36,236 bases of DNA from Nocardioidaceae bacterium (GCA_030447585.1 JAUJOO010000010.1:41741-77976); one strand, 5' to 3'. Numbered from the stretch's first letter, positions 1 through 9,171 are shown. The notes: a model not told the origin generated them from the letters alone. Made by a program: numbers and translations.

Positions 1-2
1 GT

Positions 3-2501
3 CTGTCGTCGAGCAACAGCAAGGGCAAGGGCGCCAGCCGCTCTCGCCCCGCCTCGCGTTCGACTCGCCGCTCAGGGCCTGGTCCGGTGTCTCGGCTTGT
101 CTTCGCGATCGGCCGTGGCCTGAGGGCGCTGACGCTCGCTGTCGGCCGTGGTCTGCGGGCGCTGACGCTCGGTATCGGCCGCGGCCTCAGGGCGCTGTGG
201 CTCGGTGTCGCTCATCTGATCGGGGCATTCGTACGCCGTGTCGGCACGACCGCGCGCGACCTCGAGCCGGAGCACCGCCGCGACGGCGTAGGCCTCGGTC
301 TCGTGGGAGTCGCCATCGTGATCGCCGCCGCCGAGTGGTGGCGGCTTCCGGGGTCAGCGGGCGACGCCATCCGGTCCCTCGTCGAGGGCACTGTCGGCAT
401 CGCCGCCTGGGCGGCCCCGCTGCTGATCTTGCTGGCCGCGCTGAAGATCATGCGCAAGCCGCAGCAGGACGGTCCTGCGGGTCGGCCGGTGATCGGGTGG
501 ATCGCCGTCGCACTAGGCGTTCTCGGCCTGATCCATATCCAGCACGGGCTTCCGCGTCCCAGCGCCTCTGCGGGCGGCATGGACGCCATGCGAGAGGCGG
601 GGGGTGCGGTCGGATACATCGGCGCGGCTCTCGTCGCCGACCTCTTCCGTAGCACCGTCATCGCCGTACCGCTGCTCGTGCTCGTCGCGTTCTTCGGCCT
701 GCTGGTCGTGACAGCCACCCCCGTCTACCAGATTCCCGCCCGCCTGGCGGCGCTGCGCGACAGGGTCACGGGGCACACCGCGGCTGAGGACGCACCCGGT
801 CCAGAAGACGAGGATGGAACTGAGGCGGAGCCGTTGCGTCGAAGCCGTCCCCGCCGCTGGGTCGGCACCCTGGCCGACGACGAGGGTCTCGACGAGCAAC
901 CAGACGGTACGGCGGCAGGGCTCGAAGGCCGCGAGCTCACCAAGCGCGGTAACCGCGACGCCGGCGAGGCGCTCGAGCCGCCACCCCATACGCCGCTCCC
1001 ACAGCGGGTCGAGCAGCTGAGCCTCTCGGGAGACATCAGCTACTCACTGCCCGGAAACGAGGTGTTGAAGCCGGGCAGCGCCCACAAAGCCCGCTCCCAG
1101 GCGTCGGACGCGATCGTCGGCCGACTCACCGACGTCCTCGAACAGTTCGACATCGACGCTCAGGTGACCGGTTACACGCGCGGACCTACCGTCACCCGCT
1201 ACGAGGTCGAGCTGGGACCGGCAGTCAAGGTCGAGAAAGTGACCGCCCTCTCCAAGAACATCGCCTACTCCGTCGCCAGCGCCGACGTGCGGATCCTCTC
1301 GCCGATCCCTGGCAAGTCCGCCATCGGCGTCGAGATCCCGAACCCTGACGCGGAGCTCGTCTCGCTCGGCGACGTGCTGCGCTCTTCGCGGGCGCGCGGC
1401 GAGACGCACCCGATGACGGTGGCCTTGGGCAAGGATGTCGAGGGCGGCTTCGTCGTCTCCAACCTCACCAAGATGCCGCACCTGCTGGTTGCCGGCGCCA
1501 CCGGCTCGGGCAAGTCGAGCTTCATCAACTCGCTGATCTGCTCGGTGCTCATGCGGGCGACGCCTGACGAGGTGCGGATGATCCTGGTCGACCCCAAGCG
1601 GGTCGAGCTGACGGCGTACGAGGGAATCCCTCATCTGATCACCCGGATCATCACTGTGCCGAAGAGGGCCGCCGAGTCCTTGCAGTGGGTGGTCCGCGAG
1701 ATGGACCAGCGATACGACGACCTCGCCAACTTCGGCTTCCGGCACGTCGACGACTTCAACAAGGCAGTCAGGTCCGGGGCGCTCAAGGTGCCGCCGGGCA
1801 GCGAACGCGTCCTCACCCCGTACCCCTACCTGCTCGTCGTGGTCGATGAGCTTGCCGACCTGATGATGGTGGCGCCGCGCGACGTAGAGGACTCCATCGT
1901 CCGCATCACCCAGCTTGCGCGCGCTGCCGGGATCCATCTCGTGCTCGCCACCCAGCGCCCTTCCGTCGACGTGGTAACCGGGCTCATCAAGGCGAACGTC
2001 CCCAGCCGACTGGCGTTTGCCACGTCCTCGCTCGCCGACAGCCGGGTCATCCTCGACCAGCCGGGGGCGGAGAAGCTGGTCGGTAAGGGCGACTGCCTGT
2101 TCCTGCCGATGGGAGCCAGCAAACCGCAGCGAGTCCAGGGCGCCTGGGTCACCGAGCAGGAGATCAAGGAGGTCGTCGCTCACTGCAAGCGGCAGCTGGA
2201 GCCGACCTACCGCGACGACGTCACCGGCCCCCAGCAGGCGAAGCCTGACCTCGACGACGACATCGGTGACGACCTCGACCTCGTGTGCCAGGCGGTGGAG
2301 CTCGTCGTGTCGACACAGTTCGGGTCCACCTCGATGCTGCAACGCAAGCTCAGAGTCGGCTTCGCAAAGGCGGGTCGGCTGATGGACATTCTCGAGAGCA
2401 GGGGGATCGTCGGTCCCTCGGAGGGCTCGAAGGCGCGCGACGTCCTGGTCAAGCCGGACGAGGTCGACGACGTGATAGCGAACCTGCAGGGGGAAGGATG
2501 A
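3..2501 (+). CDS. ftsK: DNA translocase FtsK/SpoIIIE (5' end outside window)
   Basis: Membrane-anchored, ATP-driven DNA pump that clears chromosome ends from the division septum. The frame is open from base 3 with no stop, and the first residues (Ser/Arg/Lys/Gly-rich) look like a normal FtsK N-terminus, so the true start lies left of the window; a GTG at 87 is the first internal candidate. Several hydrophobic segments (about 288-345, 393-450, 486-530, 606-720) form the membrane anchor. An acidic linker (about 780-1000) follows, then the motor: Walker A GATGSGKS at 1494-1517 and Walker B with VVVDELADLM at about 1836-1865. The C-terminus (about 2277-2490) is the winged-helix gamma domain that reads polar DNA motifs. 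The stop overlaps the next start (ATGA). A 33-bp triplication sits in the N-terminal part. Identification is certain; only the start is missing. Confidence 0.97.
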   Translation: MSSSNSKGKGASRSRPASRSTRRSGPGPVSRLVFAIGRGLRALTLAVGRGLRALTLGIGRGLRALWLGVAHLIGAFVRRVGTTARDLEPEHRRDGVGLGLVGVAIVIAAAEWWRLPGSAGDAIRSLVEGTVGIAAWAAPLLILLAALKIMRKPQQDGPAGRPVIGWIAVALGVLGLIHIQHGLPRPSASAGGMDAMREAGGAVGYIGAALVADLFRSTVIAVPLLVLVAFFGLLVVTATPVYQIPARLAALRDRVTGHTAAEDAPGPEDEDGTEAEPLRRSRPRRWVGTLADDEGLDEQPDGTAAGLEGRELTKRGNRDAGEALEPPPHTPLPQRVEQLSLSGDISYSLPGNEVLKPGSAHKARSQASDAIVGRLTDVLEQFDIDAQVTGYTRGPTVTRYEVELGPAVKVEKVTALSKNIAYSVASADVRILSPIPGKSAIGVEIPNPDAELVSLGDVLRSSRARGETHPMTVALGKDVEGGFVVSNLTKMPHLLVAGATGSGKSSFINSLICSVLMRATPDEVRMILVDPKRVELTAYEGIPHLITRIITVPKRAAESLQWVVREMDQRYDDLANFGFRHVDDFNKAVRSGALKVPPGSERVLTPYPYLLVVVDELADLMMVAPRDVEDSIVRITQLARAAGIHLVLATQRPSVDVVTGLIKANVPSRLAFATSSLADSRVILDQPGAEKLVGKGDCLFLPMGASKPQRVQGAWVTEQEIKEVVAHCKRQLEPTYRDDVTGPQQAKPDLDDDIGDDLDLVCQAVELVVSTQFGSTSMLQRKLRVGFAKAGRLMDILESRGIVGPSEGSKARDVLVKPDEVDDVIANLQGEG
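108..206 (+). repeat. 33-bp tandem triplication inside ftsK
   Basis: Three adjacent 33-bp units (108-140, 141-173, 174-206), each encoding an 11-residue unit of the form [IV]GRGLRAL[TW]L[AG]. They differ by a few, mostly silent, substitutions. The repeat encodes a basic, amphipathic stretch just before the first membrane segment of FtsK. The count is seen directly; a function in membrane or DNA contact is only inferred. Confidence 0.9.
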
Positions 2502-4363
2502 ACGTGGTCATTCGTCGTCGCGCGGGTTTGATGGCGTTCATAGCCGTGGTGGCGGTCGTCTTCGGTGCCGCCTACCTGTGGCGTTTCATCCAGACGCAGA
2601 GCGGCGCGGCATTGGCATTGGGTCTGCTGCTCGGTGTGGTCGCCGTTGCCCATGCGTTGGCCTGGGGCGACGCGCGCACCCCGTTGCTGGTCGCCGACGA
2701 CTTGGGGCTGCGGGTCAGGCTCGGCGGCGACTGGACCGGGCTCACCTGGGACCTGATCGACACCATCGAGGTGGATGAGCGAGGCCGGCTCACCGACGGT
2801 CATGTCGCCGTACTCGCTGCCGACCCGGCCGCTGCTCTCGCCCAGGCGAACCTTCGCTCGCGGATGGGTGCGCGCTTCAACCGGTTCGTCTACGACGCGC
2901 CGCTAGTCGTGCCGTTCGGGCTGACGACGACTGTGTCGGTTGCCGACGTGTCGGCCGCCTTGTCGAGACTCGCTGACGGCCGAGCGCCTGTGATCGTCCT
3001 CGGTGAGACCGAGGCCGAGCCGGAACCGACCGTCGAGGTCACGGCCGCCACCACAACTGCGCCGGCGAGCGCTGTCCAGCGGCCAGGTCGCCAGCCGACT
3101 GGTGACGGGCCGACTGGTGACGGGCCGTCTGGTGACAAGTCAGGCGTCGTGGCTGAGGACCCACCGCGACCATTCGCGGCGCAGTCCCTACCGGTGCCGG
3201 ACCGGTCGCAGTCACCGGCGGGGACGTCGCGTCGGCTGCCCTGGGCGATGCCGAGGCTGCCTCTGCCGGGCCGCCGCAGCGAGGTCGCAGCACACGCCGC
3301 ACCGGGCGTCTCGGCGCTGAAGTCCCATCCGGCACGTCGCGAAGAGGTCACGATGACGACCCGGCGGGAGCCTGCAACCGACGGGACGCTCGCCCTGACC
3401 GAGGCGTACGACGAGACCGAGCCGCTGCCCGAGATCCAGGAGCTTCGGCGCGGGCGCGACGACGAGCAAACCGAGCAAGACAACCGCGGCCAGGGAAACA
3501 TCCCGCTCATCATCGACGCCACGACGGACTTGTCGGCCCGGGCGATGCGCAAGGTACGCCGTCCCCTGCCGGAGCCTCCCGCAACCGACATGGCGTCCGC
3601 GTCTGAGCTCGAGGGCAGGGACTTCGACGAGCCGCTGGTCATCGGTGGACTGGTCAGTGAGGCGCGCCGGCGCCTCGGCCTGAGCATCGACGAGCTGGCG
3701 GACCGCACCCGGATCCGACCGTTCGTGATCGAGTCGATCGAGTTCGACGACTTCGGCCCGTGCGGCGGTGACTTCTACGCGCGCGGTCACCTGCGCATGC
3801 TGGGTCGGGTGCTGGGCATCGACCCCGAACCGCTCGTTGCGGCGTACGACAAGGAGTTCGCCGCCCAGCCCATCAACGCCCGCACCGTCTTCGATGTCGA
3901 GCTGGCGGCCGGCACCACCGGAATGGTCCGTGGCGGCGCCCCGGGGTCCAACTGGGGCGCACTGATCGCGGCGGTCCTGGTGATCATGCTGATCTGGGGG
4001 CTGGCTCAGTACTTCACGACCCGGCAACAAGATGCTCTCGTGCCGCCACCGCAGAGGAGCCAGAACTCTGCCGGACTCGGGTCCCCAGGTCCAGGCAACC
4101 GGCCGCTCGTCACCCCTGAGGCCAGTGTGACGGTGTCCGCACGCGGCGGATACTCGCGCGTGCTGGTCACGGACGGCGACAGGGAAGTCATCTTCCGGGG
4201 TCTGCTCTCCGAGGGTCAGTCGAGGCGGGTGACCGGGGTAGCGCCGCTCCATGTGACTGCCAGAAACGGAGGCGTGGTCGCGCTGCGGCTGGACGGTCGC
4301 CAGCCCAAGCTCATGGGCGAGAAGGGTCTCAAAGCGCAGCGGACGGTGCGTGCCCCGCGCTGA
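2498..4363 (+). CDS. RodZ-like membrane helix-turn-helix protein with N-terminal membrane domain
   Basis: Starts at ATG 2498 overlapping the ftsK stop, with GGGAAGG just upstream. The first 60 residues hold two membrane helices, followed by a compact domain of about 120 residues that I cannot assign firmly (PH-like is a guess). A long Pro/Thr/Ala-rich, low-complexity linker contains a 15-bp tandem repeat (3095-3139). The C-terminal third has the RodZ layout: a Cro/C1-type HTH_25 domain (about residues 383-450, [16 protein letters not shown]), one transmembrane helix (about 485-505), and a DUF4115-like beta domain at the end. RodZ proteins couple the actin-like or wall-synthesis machinery to the membrane; here the gene sits between ftsK and rimO, its usual actinobacterial place. 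An in-frame ATG at 3353 has its own good ribosome binding site (GAAGAGG, 3341-3347), so a shorter 336-residue RodZ may also be made. Confidence 0.8.
   Translation: MNVVIRRRAGLMAFIAVVAVVFGAAYLWRFIQTQSGAALALGLLLGVVAVAHALAWGDARTPLLVADDLGLRVRLGGDWTGLTWDLIDTIEVDERGRLTDGHVAVLAADPAAALAQANLRSRMGARFNRFVYDAPLVVPFGLTTTVSVADVSAALSRLADGRAPVIVLGETEAEPEPTVEVTAATTTAPASAVQRPGRQPTGDGPTGDGPSGDKSGVVAEDPPRPFAAQSLPVPDRSQSPAGTSRRLPWAMPRLPLPGRRSEVAAHAAPGVSALKSHPARREEVTMTTRREPATDGTLALTEAYDETEPLPEIQELRRGRDDEQTEQDNRGQGNIPLIIDATTDLSARAMRKVRRPLPEPPATDMASASELEGRDFDEPLVIGGLVSEARRRLGLSIDELADRTRIRPFVIESIEFDDFGPCGGDFYARGHLRMLGRVLGIDPEPLVAAYDKEFAAQPINARTVFDVELAAGTTGMVRGGAPGSNWGALIAAVLVIMLIWGLAQYFTTRQQDALVPPPQRSQNSAGLGSPGPGNRPLVTPEASVTVSARGGYSRVLVTDGDREVIFRGLLSEGQSRRVTGVAPLHVTARNGGVVALRLDGRQPKLMGEKGLKAQRTVRAPR
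3095..3139 (+). repeat. 15-bp tandem repeat in the RodZ-like linker
   Basis: Three 15-bp units (3095-3109, 3110-3124, 3125-3139); the first two are identical (ccgactggtgacggg) and the third differs at a few bases. They encode PTGDG-type units in the flexible linker, and length variation between strains would be expected. Confidence 0.85.
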
Positions 4364-4391
4364 CGGCGCCGATCCCGGGCGGTTCTGCGGC

Positions 4392-4432
4392 ATCACCCTA
4401 CGAGTACCGGATCACTCTACGAGTACCGGATC
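4392..4432 (+). repeat. Two 19-bp direct repeats upstream of rimO
   Basis: Positions 4392-4410 and 4411-4429 are head-to-tail copies differing at one base, sharing ctacgagtaccggatc (4398-4413 and 4417-4432). They lie in the 180-nt gap between the RodZ-like gene and rimO. The spacing of just under two helical turns would suit a pair of protein-binding sites, but no known operator is recognised. Confidence 0.8.
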
Positions 4433-4545
4433 TTCGGCGCTCAGGTTGCATCACCGGAGATTTCGCGAAGGGGGGCGGGGGCTTGGAAGATGAGAGCGGC
4501 CCAGTGGCCGCCGACGAGCGGGCGGCGGCATACTTGAGGAACCTC

Positions 4546-6033
4546 ATGAAATCGTCTGCTGCCATCACCGCGCCTGTCGCCGGCAAGGCTGCCCCCCGTG
4601 CACATGCAGCGACCGTCGCACTGCTCACGCTCGGCTGCGCGCGCAACGACGTCGACTCCGAGGAGCTCGCGGCACGCCTGGAGGAGGGGGGCTTCCGCCT
4701 CGTCGACCACCCGGAGGATGCTGAGACGGTCGTCGTGAACACGTGCGGGTTCGTCGAAGCCGCCAAGAAGGACTCCGTCGATACCCTCCTGGAGGCGTCG
4801 GAGCTCAAGCGGGAAGCCACCACGCAGGCGGTTGTCGCGGTGGGCTGTATGGCGGAGCGGTACGGCCACGAGCTCGCCGACTCACTCCCGGAGGCTGACG
4901 CGGTGCTCAGCTTCGACGACTATCCCGCCATCGCGGACCGGCTCCGCAGCATCCTCGCCGGCACGGCACACACGCCGCACGTTCCCCGTGACCGGCGCTC
5001 CCTCCTCCCGATCGCTCCGGCAGACCGGGCCGCGGCTCCAGCTGTGGCGGTCCTAGGTCACGCGCACTCCGCGCCCGACCTGCCAATGGGGAGGGCCCCG
5101 GCGAGCGGCCCGCGTGCAGTCCGCCGGCGGCTCGGGGCCGGCCCGGTGGCACCGCTGAAGCTCGCGTCCGGCTGTGACCGTCGCTGCTCCTTCTGCGCCA
5201 TCCCCAGCTTTCGGGGCTCGTTCGTTTCCCGCCGCCCTGCCGATGTGCTCGACGAGGCACGCTGGCTCGCCGGCACAGGGGCCCGAGAGCTGTTCTTGGT
5301 GAGCGAGAACTCGACGTCGTACGGCAAGGACCTTGGTGACATCCGCCTGCTGGAGACGCTGTTGCCGGAGCTGGCGCTTGTCGCGGGGGTCGAGCGGGTT
5401 CGGGTGTCCTACCTCCAGCCTGCCGAGATGAGGCCGAGCCTCATCGAGGCCATCACGGCGACACCGGGAGTGGCCGACTACTTCGACCTGTCCTTCCAGC
5501 ATGCGTCGCCTCGTGTGCTGCGTCGGATGCGACGGTTCGGGGACCCGGAGCGCTTCCTGGCGCTACTGCGGCAGGTTCGCGCGCAGGCGCCGTACGCCGG
5601 CGTGCGGAGCAACGTGATCGTGGGCTTTCCCGGGGAGACCGAGGACGACGTGCACACGCTGTGCGATTTCGTCACCGAGGCGCGGTTGGACGCTGTGGGA
5701 GTCTTCGGCTACTCCGACGAGGACGGCACGGAGGCCATGACGCTGGACGGCCACCTCGACGAGGAGGAGATCCGAGCCAGGCTGGAGTACGTCACCCGAC
5801 TCACCGAGGAGCTGACCGCACAGCGCGCCGACGAGCGGCTCGGGGAGCGCGTAGACGTGCTGCTCGAGTCCGTCGACGGCGGGCGCGGCGAAGGCAGGGC
5901 CTCCCTGCAGGGACCAGAGGTCGACGGCTCCACCACGGTCACGGGGCTGCGCCCGCACAGCCGCATCGGTGACCTCGTGACCTGTCTCGTGGTGGCGTCC
6001 GCGGGTGTCGATCTCATCGCTGCCGTGCAATAG
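4546..6033 (+). CDS. rimO: Ribosomal protein uS12 methylthiotransferase RimO
   Basis: Radical-SAM methylthiotransferase that modifies an aspartate of ribosomal protein S12. Counting from ATG 4546, the N-terminal UPF0004 domain carries its three cluster cysteines (C31 in LTLGCARN, C67 in NTCGF, C101 in VGCMAERY). The radical-SAM CxxxCxxC is C210/C214/C217 ([10 protein letters not shown]), and a TRAM domain ends the protein. The motif LGCARN with Asp-Ser-Glu is typical of RimO rather than MiaB. I choose ATG 4546 because GAGGA lies at 4536-4540; a TTG at 4483 would add 21 residues. The region between the domains (about residues 140-200) is a longer Pro/Ala/Arg-rich linker than usual. pgsA follows after 10 nt. 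Confidence 0.95.
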   Translation: MKSSAAITAPVAGKAAPRAHAATVALLTLGCARNDVDSEELAARLEEGGFRLVDHPEDAETVVVNTCGFVEAAKKDSVDTLLEASELKREATTQAVVAVGCMAERYGHELADSLPEADAVLSFDDYPAIADRLRSILAGTAHTPHVPRDRRSLLPIAPADRAAAPAVAVLGHAHSAPDLPMGRAPASGPRAVRRRLGAGPVAPLKLASGCDRRCSFCAIPSFRGSFVSRRPADVLDEARWLAGTGARELFLVSENSTSYGKDLGDIRLLETLLPELALVAGVERVRVSYLQPAEMRPSLIEAITATPGVADYFDLSFQHASPRVLRRMRRFGDPERFLALLRQVRAQAPYAGVRSNVIVGFPGETEDDVHTLCDFVTEARLDAVGVFGYSDEDGTEAMTLDGHLDEEEIRARLEYVTRLTEELTAQRADERLGERVDVLLESVDGGRGEGRASLQGPEVDGSTTVTGLRPHSRIGDLVTCLVVASAGVDLIAAVQ

Positions 6034-6043
6034 GTTGGGCGCC

Positions 6044-6736
6044 ATGTCGGAGAAGCCACCTGCAGACGAGGCTGCCGGCACCGCTGGCGGGGCCACGCCG
6101 CCGGGCGCCATTCAGCCGAAGCCGAGCAACTGGAACCTGCCGAACGGGCTCACCGGCTTGCGTATTCTGCTGGTCCCCCTCTTCGGGTGGCTCCTGCTCC
6201 ATGACGGCGGTGAAAACGTCACCTACCGATTCTGGGCTTTCGTTGTCTTCCTGATCGCCATTCTCACCGACACCGCCGACGGGGACATCGCGCGCAGACG
6301 CAACCTCGTGACCGACTTCGGCAAGCTCATGGACCCGATCGCCGACAAGGCGCTCACCGGCATGGCCCTGGTGGGGCTGTCCGTGCTGGGCGAGCTCTGG
6401 TGGTGGGTGACGATCGTCGTACTCGGCCGTGAGTGGGGGATCACCCTGCTGCGCTTCTGGGTGATCAAGTACGGCGTGATGCCCGCCAGCCGGGGCGGCA
6501 AGATCAAGACGACGCTGCAGGCGGTCGCCCTGTGCGGCCTGATCCTGCCGCTGCTGCAGCTCGATGGGACCCTCGGAGAGGTCGGCGAGGTCCTGTGGTG
6601 GATCGCCAGCGCCATCATGGCGGCAGCCGTGGCGGTAACGGTCCTCACCGGACTCGACTACGTCCGCGAGGCCCTCAAACTGCGCCGTGAGGGCGAAGCA
6701 GCCACCGCCGCCGGCACGTCGACAACTGGATCGTGA
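6044..6736 (+). CDS. pgsA: CDP-diacylglycerol--glycerol-3-phosphate 3-phosphatidyltransferase
   Basis: Makes phosphatidylglycerophosphate, the first committed step to phosphatidylglycerol and cardiolipin, at the cytoplasmic membrane. The full CDP-alcohol phosphotransferase signature D-x2-DG-x2-AR-x8-G-x3-D-x3-D runs from D76 to D101 (starting DTADGDIAR). Several membrane helices surround it. The start is placed at ATG 6044; a TAGGTT -10-like hexamer at 6031-6036 and the lack of a clear Shine-Dalgarno sequence suggest a leaderless start, while an in-frame GTG at 6005 would overlap rimO. Its stop overlaps the GTG of the next gene. Assignment to PgsA rather than another CDP-alcohol transferase follows from the conserved rimO-pgsA-cinA order. 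Confidence 0.93.
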   Translation: MSEKPPADEAAGTAGGATPPGAIQPKPSNWNLPNGLTGLRILLVPLFGWLLLHDGGENVTYRFWAFVVFLIAILTDTADGDIARRRNLVTDFGKLMDPIADKALTGMALVGLSVLGELWWWVTIVVLGREWGITLLRFWVIKYGVMPASRGGKIKTTLQAVALCGLILPLLQLDGTLGEVGEVLWWIASAIMAAAVAVTVLTGLDYVREALKLRREGEAATAAGTSTTGS

Positions 6737-7290
6737 GCGCATCTGGCGGACTGGGGCTGTCTTCTGCTGCCTTCGTTTCGGCGTCGGAGAGCCTGGTCCT
6801 GCTGCGCTCGCTCGGCCACACGGTGTCGACGGCCGAGTCTGTGACGGGTGGTCTGATCGTGGCGGTGCTGACCAGCATCCCTGGGGCCTCGGACGTGGTC
6901 CGCGGCGGGTTGGCGGCGTACGCGACAGATGTGAAGCGAGACGTGTTGGGTGTCTCCTCGGATGTCATCGATGCCTCGGGTGTGGTCTCTTCGCAGACGG
7001 CGGAGGCGATGGCGTGCTCCGCCCTGTCGATCTTCTCCAGCACCTGGGGGGTCGCCGTGACCGGCGTGGCGGGGCCGGATCGCCAGGCTGGCATCGCTGT
7101 CGGGACCGTGTTCGTGACAGTCGCGGGCCCGGCCGCGATCCCGGTGGGCCACCACGACGCCCCGGTCAGGTCGGAGCAGCTGTCGTTGAGCGGTGACAGG
7201 GACGCCATCCGCGCCGCGACGGTGTCTGCTGGGTTGCGTCTGCTGGCCGGTTGCCTGGCAAGTGAGGCGGGGAAGAGATCGGCGGGCTGA
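6733..7290 (+). CDS. CinA C-terminal-domain protein (nicotinamide-nucleotide amidase family)
   Basis: A 185-residue stand-alone CinA C-terminal (PncC-like) domain. The family hydrolyses nicotinamide mononucleotide to nicotinate mononucleotide and ammonia in pyridine-nucleotide salvage. Visible signatures are TAESVTGG near residue 35 (usually TAESCTGG), the GGLAAYA segment, and GVAGPDRQAGIAVGTV (usually GVAGPxxQxGxPVGTV). The GTG start overlaps the pgsA stop by 4 nt, indicating translational coupling. The Cys-to-Val change in the first motif is a minor deviation; the neighbouring Ser and Gly residues are kept. Activity is inferred from the family, not shown. Confidence 0.88.
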   Translation: MSASGGLGLSSAAFVSASESLVLLRSLGHTVSTAESVTGGLIVAVLTSIPGASDVVRGGLAAYATDVKRDVLGVSSDVIDASGVVSSQTAEAMACSALSIFSSTWGVAVTGVAGPDRQAGIAVGTVFVTVAGPAAIPVGHHDAPVRSEQLSLSGDRDAIRAATVSAGLRLLAGCLASEAGKRSAG

Positions 7291-7374
7291 CCGCGCTGCG
7301 CGGGGCACAGCCCACGTGGGTGCCGCTGCGGGTAGGCTGGCATCCGTCACCGACGCAGCGGAGGGAAGCGCACC

Positions 7375-7689
7375 ATGATCTTGGTCCGTCGACTCCTCGG
7401 AGACGTGCTTCGCCAGCAGCGGCTCTCCCAGGGCCGCACGCTGCGCGACGTGTCCGCGGAAGCTCGGGTGAGCATGGGCTACATCTCCGAAATCGAGCGC
7501 GGCCAGAAGGAAGCGTCGTCGGAGTGTCTCGCCGCCATCTGCGTGGCACTCGACCTTCCGCTGTCTGTGGTGATGCTCGAGGTCAGCGGCGAGCTGGCGC
7601 GCGAGGAGGCCGCTCTGGCGGGCCTCACCTCCCTGCCGACGGCGACATCGGACAACGTCGGCGCCGGCGTCACCAACGTCGCGGCCTGA
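7375..7689 (+). CDS. clgR: ClgR/PopR-type Clp-gene regulator (XRE-family HTH)
   Basis: A 104-residue transcription factor with one Cro/C1-type helix-turn-helix near the N-terminus ([20 protein letters not shown], with the characteristic [12 protein letters not shown]). This sequence and its place after pgsA-cinA are typical of the actinobacterial ClgR family, which activates clp protease and related stress genes. ATG 7375 is preceded by GAGGGA at 7361-7366, and a TAGGCT -10-like box lies at 7333-7338. The protein ends in Val-Ala-Ala; in Streptomyces, C-terminal alanines of ClgR/PopR mark them for ClpP-dependent degradation, so the same feedback is likely here. Confidence 0.88.
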   Translation: MILVRRLLGDVLRQQRLSQGRTLRDVSAEARVSMGYISEIERGQKEASSECLAAICVALDLPLSVVMLEVSGELAREEAALAGLTSLPTATSDNVGAGVTNVAA

Positions 7690-7794
7690 CTTTCTAACCC
7701 TCGGCGGGAGTAGCCACGTACCCCGCCATTATTCGCGGATCGTTCCTGCTCCGGATTAGTGCAACAAGGCCTTCTGATCGTGCGTCATAGGGGT

Positions 7795-8331
7795 GTGAAC
7801 GAGATCGGAACTGCTTCTCCCAGCGGGTCTGACCTCGCCGAGTTCGTGTCGGTCGAGGGGCAGTCGCTGGTGCGGTTCGCCTATCTGCTGACCGGCGACC
7901 AGACTGCGGCGGACGACCTTGTCCAGTCCGTGCTTCTGCAGCTGTCACGACGTGGGATAGCGGACGTGGAGAACCCGCGAGCCTATGCCCGGCGGGCAGT
8001 GGTCAACCTGCACAACAGTCTGGGTCGCCGGTCAGGTGCGTATCTTCGGGCGCTGGGCCGGTCCGGCAGAGTTCCGACTCACGTCCCGTCTGAGACTGGA
8101 TCTGTCGATGACCGCGACATGCTCTGGCGGGCGCTGCAGACTCTGAACCCGCGGCAGCGGGTGGCGGTCGTCTTGCGTTACTACGAGGACTGCTCCGACG
8201 AACGCATTGCCGAGGTGCTGGGTTGCGCCACCGGCACTGTCCGAAGCCTGATTTCGCGTTCGCTGCCCAAGCTGCGCGACGTGCTTCTCCCGGTGGAGGG
8301 CACTGCCATGAAGGAGACATCTGATGACTGA
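7795..8331 (+). CDS. SigE-family ECF RNA polymerase sigma factor
   Basis: Small two-domain sigma factor of the SigE (actinobacterial ECF) type. Region 2 is near residues 10-75 (FVSVEGQSLVRFAYLLTGD, then ADDLVQ), and region 4 at the end has the HTH with PRQRVAVVLRYYED and GCATGTVRSLISRSL. The start is uncertain: GTG 7795 gives the usual family length of 178 residues, while GTG 7759 adds 12. Neither has a strong ribosome binding site. The stop overlaps the next gene by 8 nt, so the two are co-translated. Such pairs usually encode a sigma factor with a membrane partner that controls it, but the target genes are unknown. Confidence 0.88.
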   Translation: MNEIGTASPSGSDLAEFVSVEGQSLVRFAYLLTGDQTAADDLVQSVLLQLSRRGIADVENPRAYARRAVVNLHNSLGRRSGAYLRALGRSGRVPTHVPSETGSVDDRDMLWRALQTLNPRQRVAVVLRYYEDCSDERIAEVLGCATGTVRSLISRSLPKLRDVLLPVEGTAMKETSDD

Positions 8332-9124
8332 GCTGGAGCCGCAGGTGAAGGAGCAGCTGGAGCGGCGGCTGCGCGCAGAATTGGAGGCGGCCGCCACCGA
8401 GGCGCCGACGTTCCACGGGCTACGTGAGCCGGCTCACGCACATCGGCGGGTCCGGCAGGTGGTGGTCATCGGCGCGGTGTCGGCCTGCACCGTGTTGGTG
8501 GCTGGTGCTGTCGGCATGACCTGGCTTTCCGGCCAGAACGAGCTTGAGGGGACATCCTGCGCTCCTGCGACGCTGAGGTTCAACGGTGAGGAGTACAACG
8601 ACGTCGGCGACTTCGTCAGGTTCCCGGTGGAGGGAAAGTTCCTCGGTGAGGGTGTAGTGCCTGGCTGCGATGACGGTAACGGGGTTGCACCTGACCGGCG
8701 CATGGCCTTGTCGGCCGTCAAGGGCGCGGACCCCGACACTGCGGTGATTGCAGACGGCACCTTGTGGGTGAGCCTTGACAATGGGACCTTGCCGGAGCTG
8801 GCGCGGGAGGCCCGCCGCCCGGTCAGCTGCAACCTGAAGCAGACCACCACGGTCATCGGCGACTGGATCAACGTGACAGGTGGCAAGGAACCGCGGTTCG
8901 ACGGCGACGCCCGACCGCCGTATACGATTGGGCTGGTGGTGCGAGATGACGCGGTGGTGCCGGCTGGATGGGAATCGGTCGTCTTGCAGGTCTCGGTGAC
9001 TGAGTCGTCCAAGGCGCCCAACCCGGACGAGGTGAAAAAGATGCTCTGGACTCCGGCGCCGGCAGAGGTGACGATGCACTGCGACGGTGACCGGTTCGTA
9101 GCCGACTCACTGTCACCGGCGTAG
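8324..9124 (+). CDS. Single-pass membrane protein coupled to the ECF sigma gene
   Basis: Not recognised as a named family. The 266-residue protein has a charged cytoplasmic N-terminus (about 43 residues, rich in Glu/Arg and probably helical), one transmembrane helix (about 46-68), and an extracytoplasmic domain of about 195 residues with four cysteines, which could form disulfides. The ATG at 8324 lies inside the end of the sigma-factor gene (ATGACTGA). Position and topology fit an anti-sigma or signal-sensing partner, although the N-terminus shows no zinc-binding HxxxCxxC anti-sigma motif. The role is therefore inferred from context only. It converges on the nei2 gene. Confidence 0.75.
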   Translation: MTELEPQVKEQLERRLRAELEAAATEAPTFHGLREPAHAHRRVRQVVVIGAVSACTVLVAGAVGMTWLSGQNELEGTSCAPATLRFNGEEYNDVGDFVRFPVEGKFLGEGVVPGCDDGNGVAPDRRMALSAVKGADPDTAVIADGTLWVSLDNGTLPELAREARRPVSCNLKQTTTVIGDWINVTGGKEPRFDGDARPPYTIGLVVRDDAVVPAGWESVVLQVSVTESSKAPNPDEVKKMLWTPAPAEVTMHCDGDRFVADSLSPA

Positions 9125-9142
9125 ACGTATCGCGGCGGGCCC

Positions 9143-9161
9143 CTTTCACCTCGGCTGAAAG
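9143..9161. terminator. Weak hairpin between convergent genes
   Basis: A 6-bp inverted repeat (ctttca 9143-9148, tgaaag 9156-9161) with a 7-nt loop lies in the 47-nt gap between the sigma-partner gene and nei2, which converge. It has no U-tract, so it is at best a modest bidirectional terminator. Confidence 0.35.
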
Positions 9162-9171
9162 CGGTGTGGGC

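Noticed and set aside
1138..1150. TCGAACAGTTCGA palindrome resembling a LexA site
   Set aside because: It lies inside ftsK coding sequence and has a 1-nt instead of a 4-nt spacer; the codons encode conserved FtsK residues.
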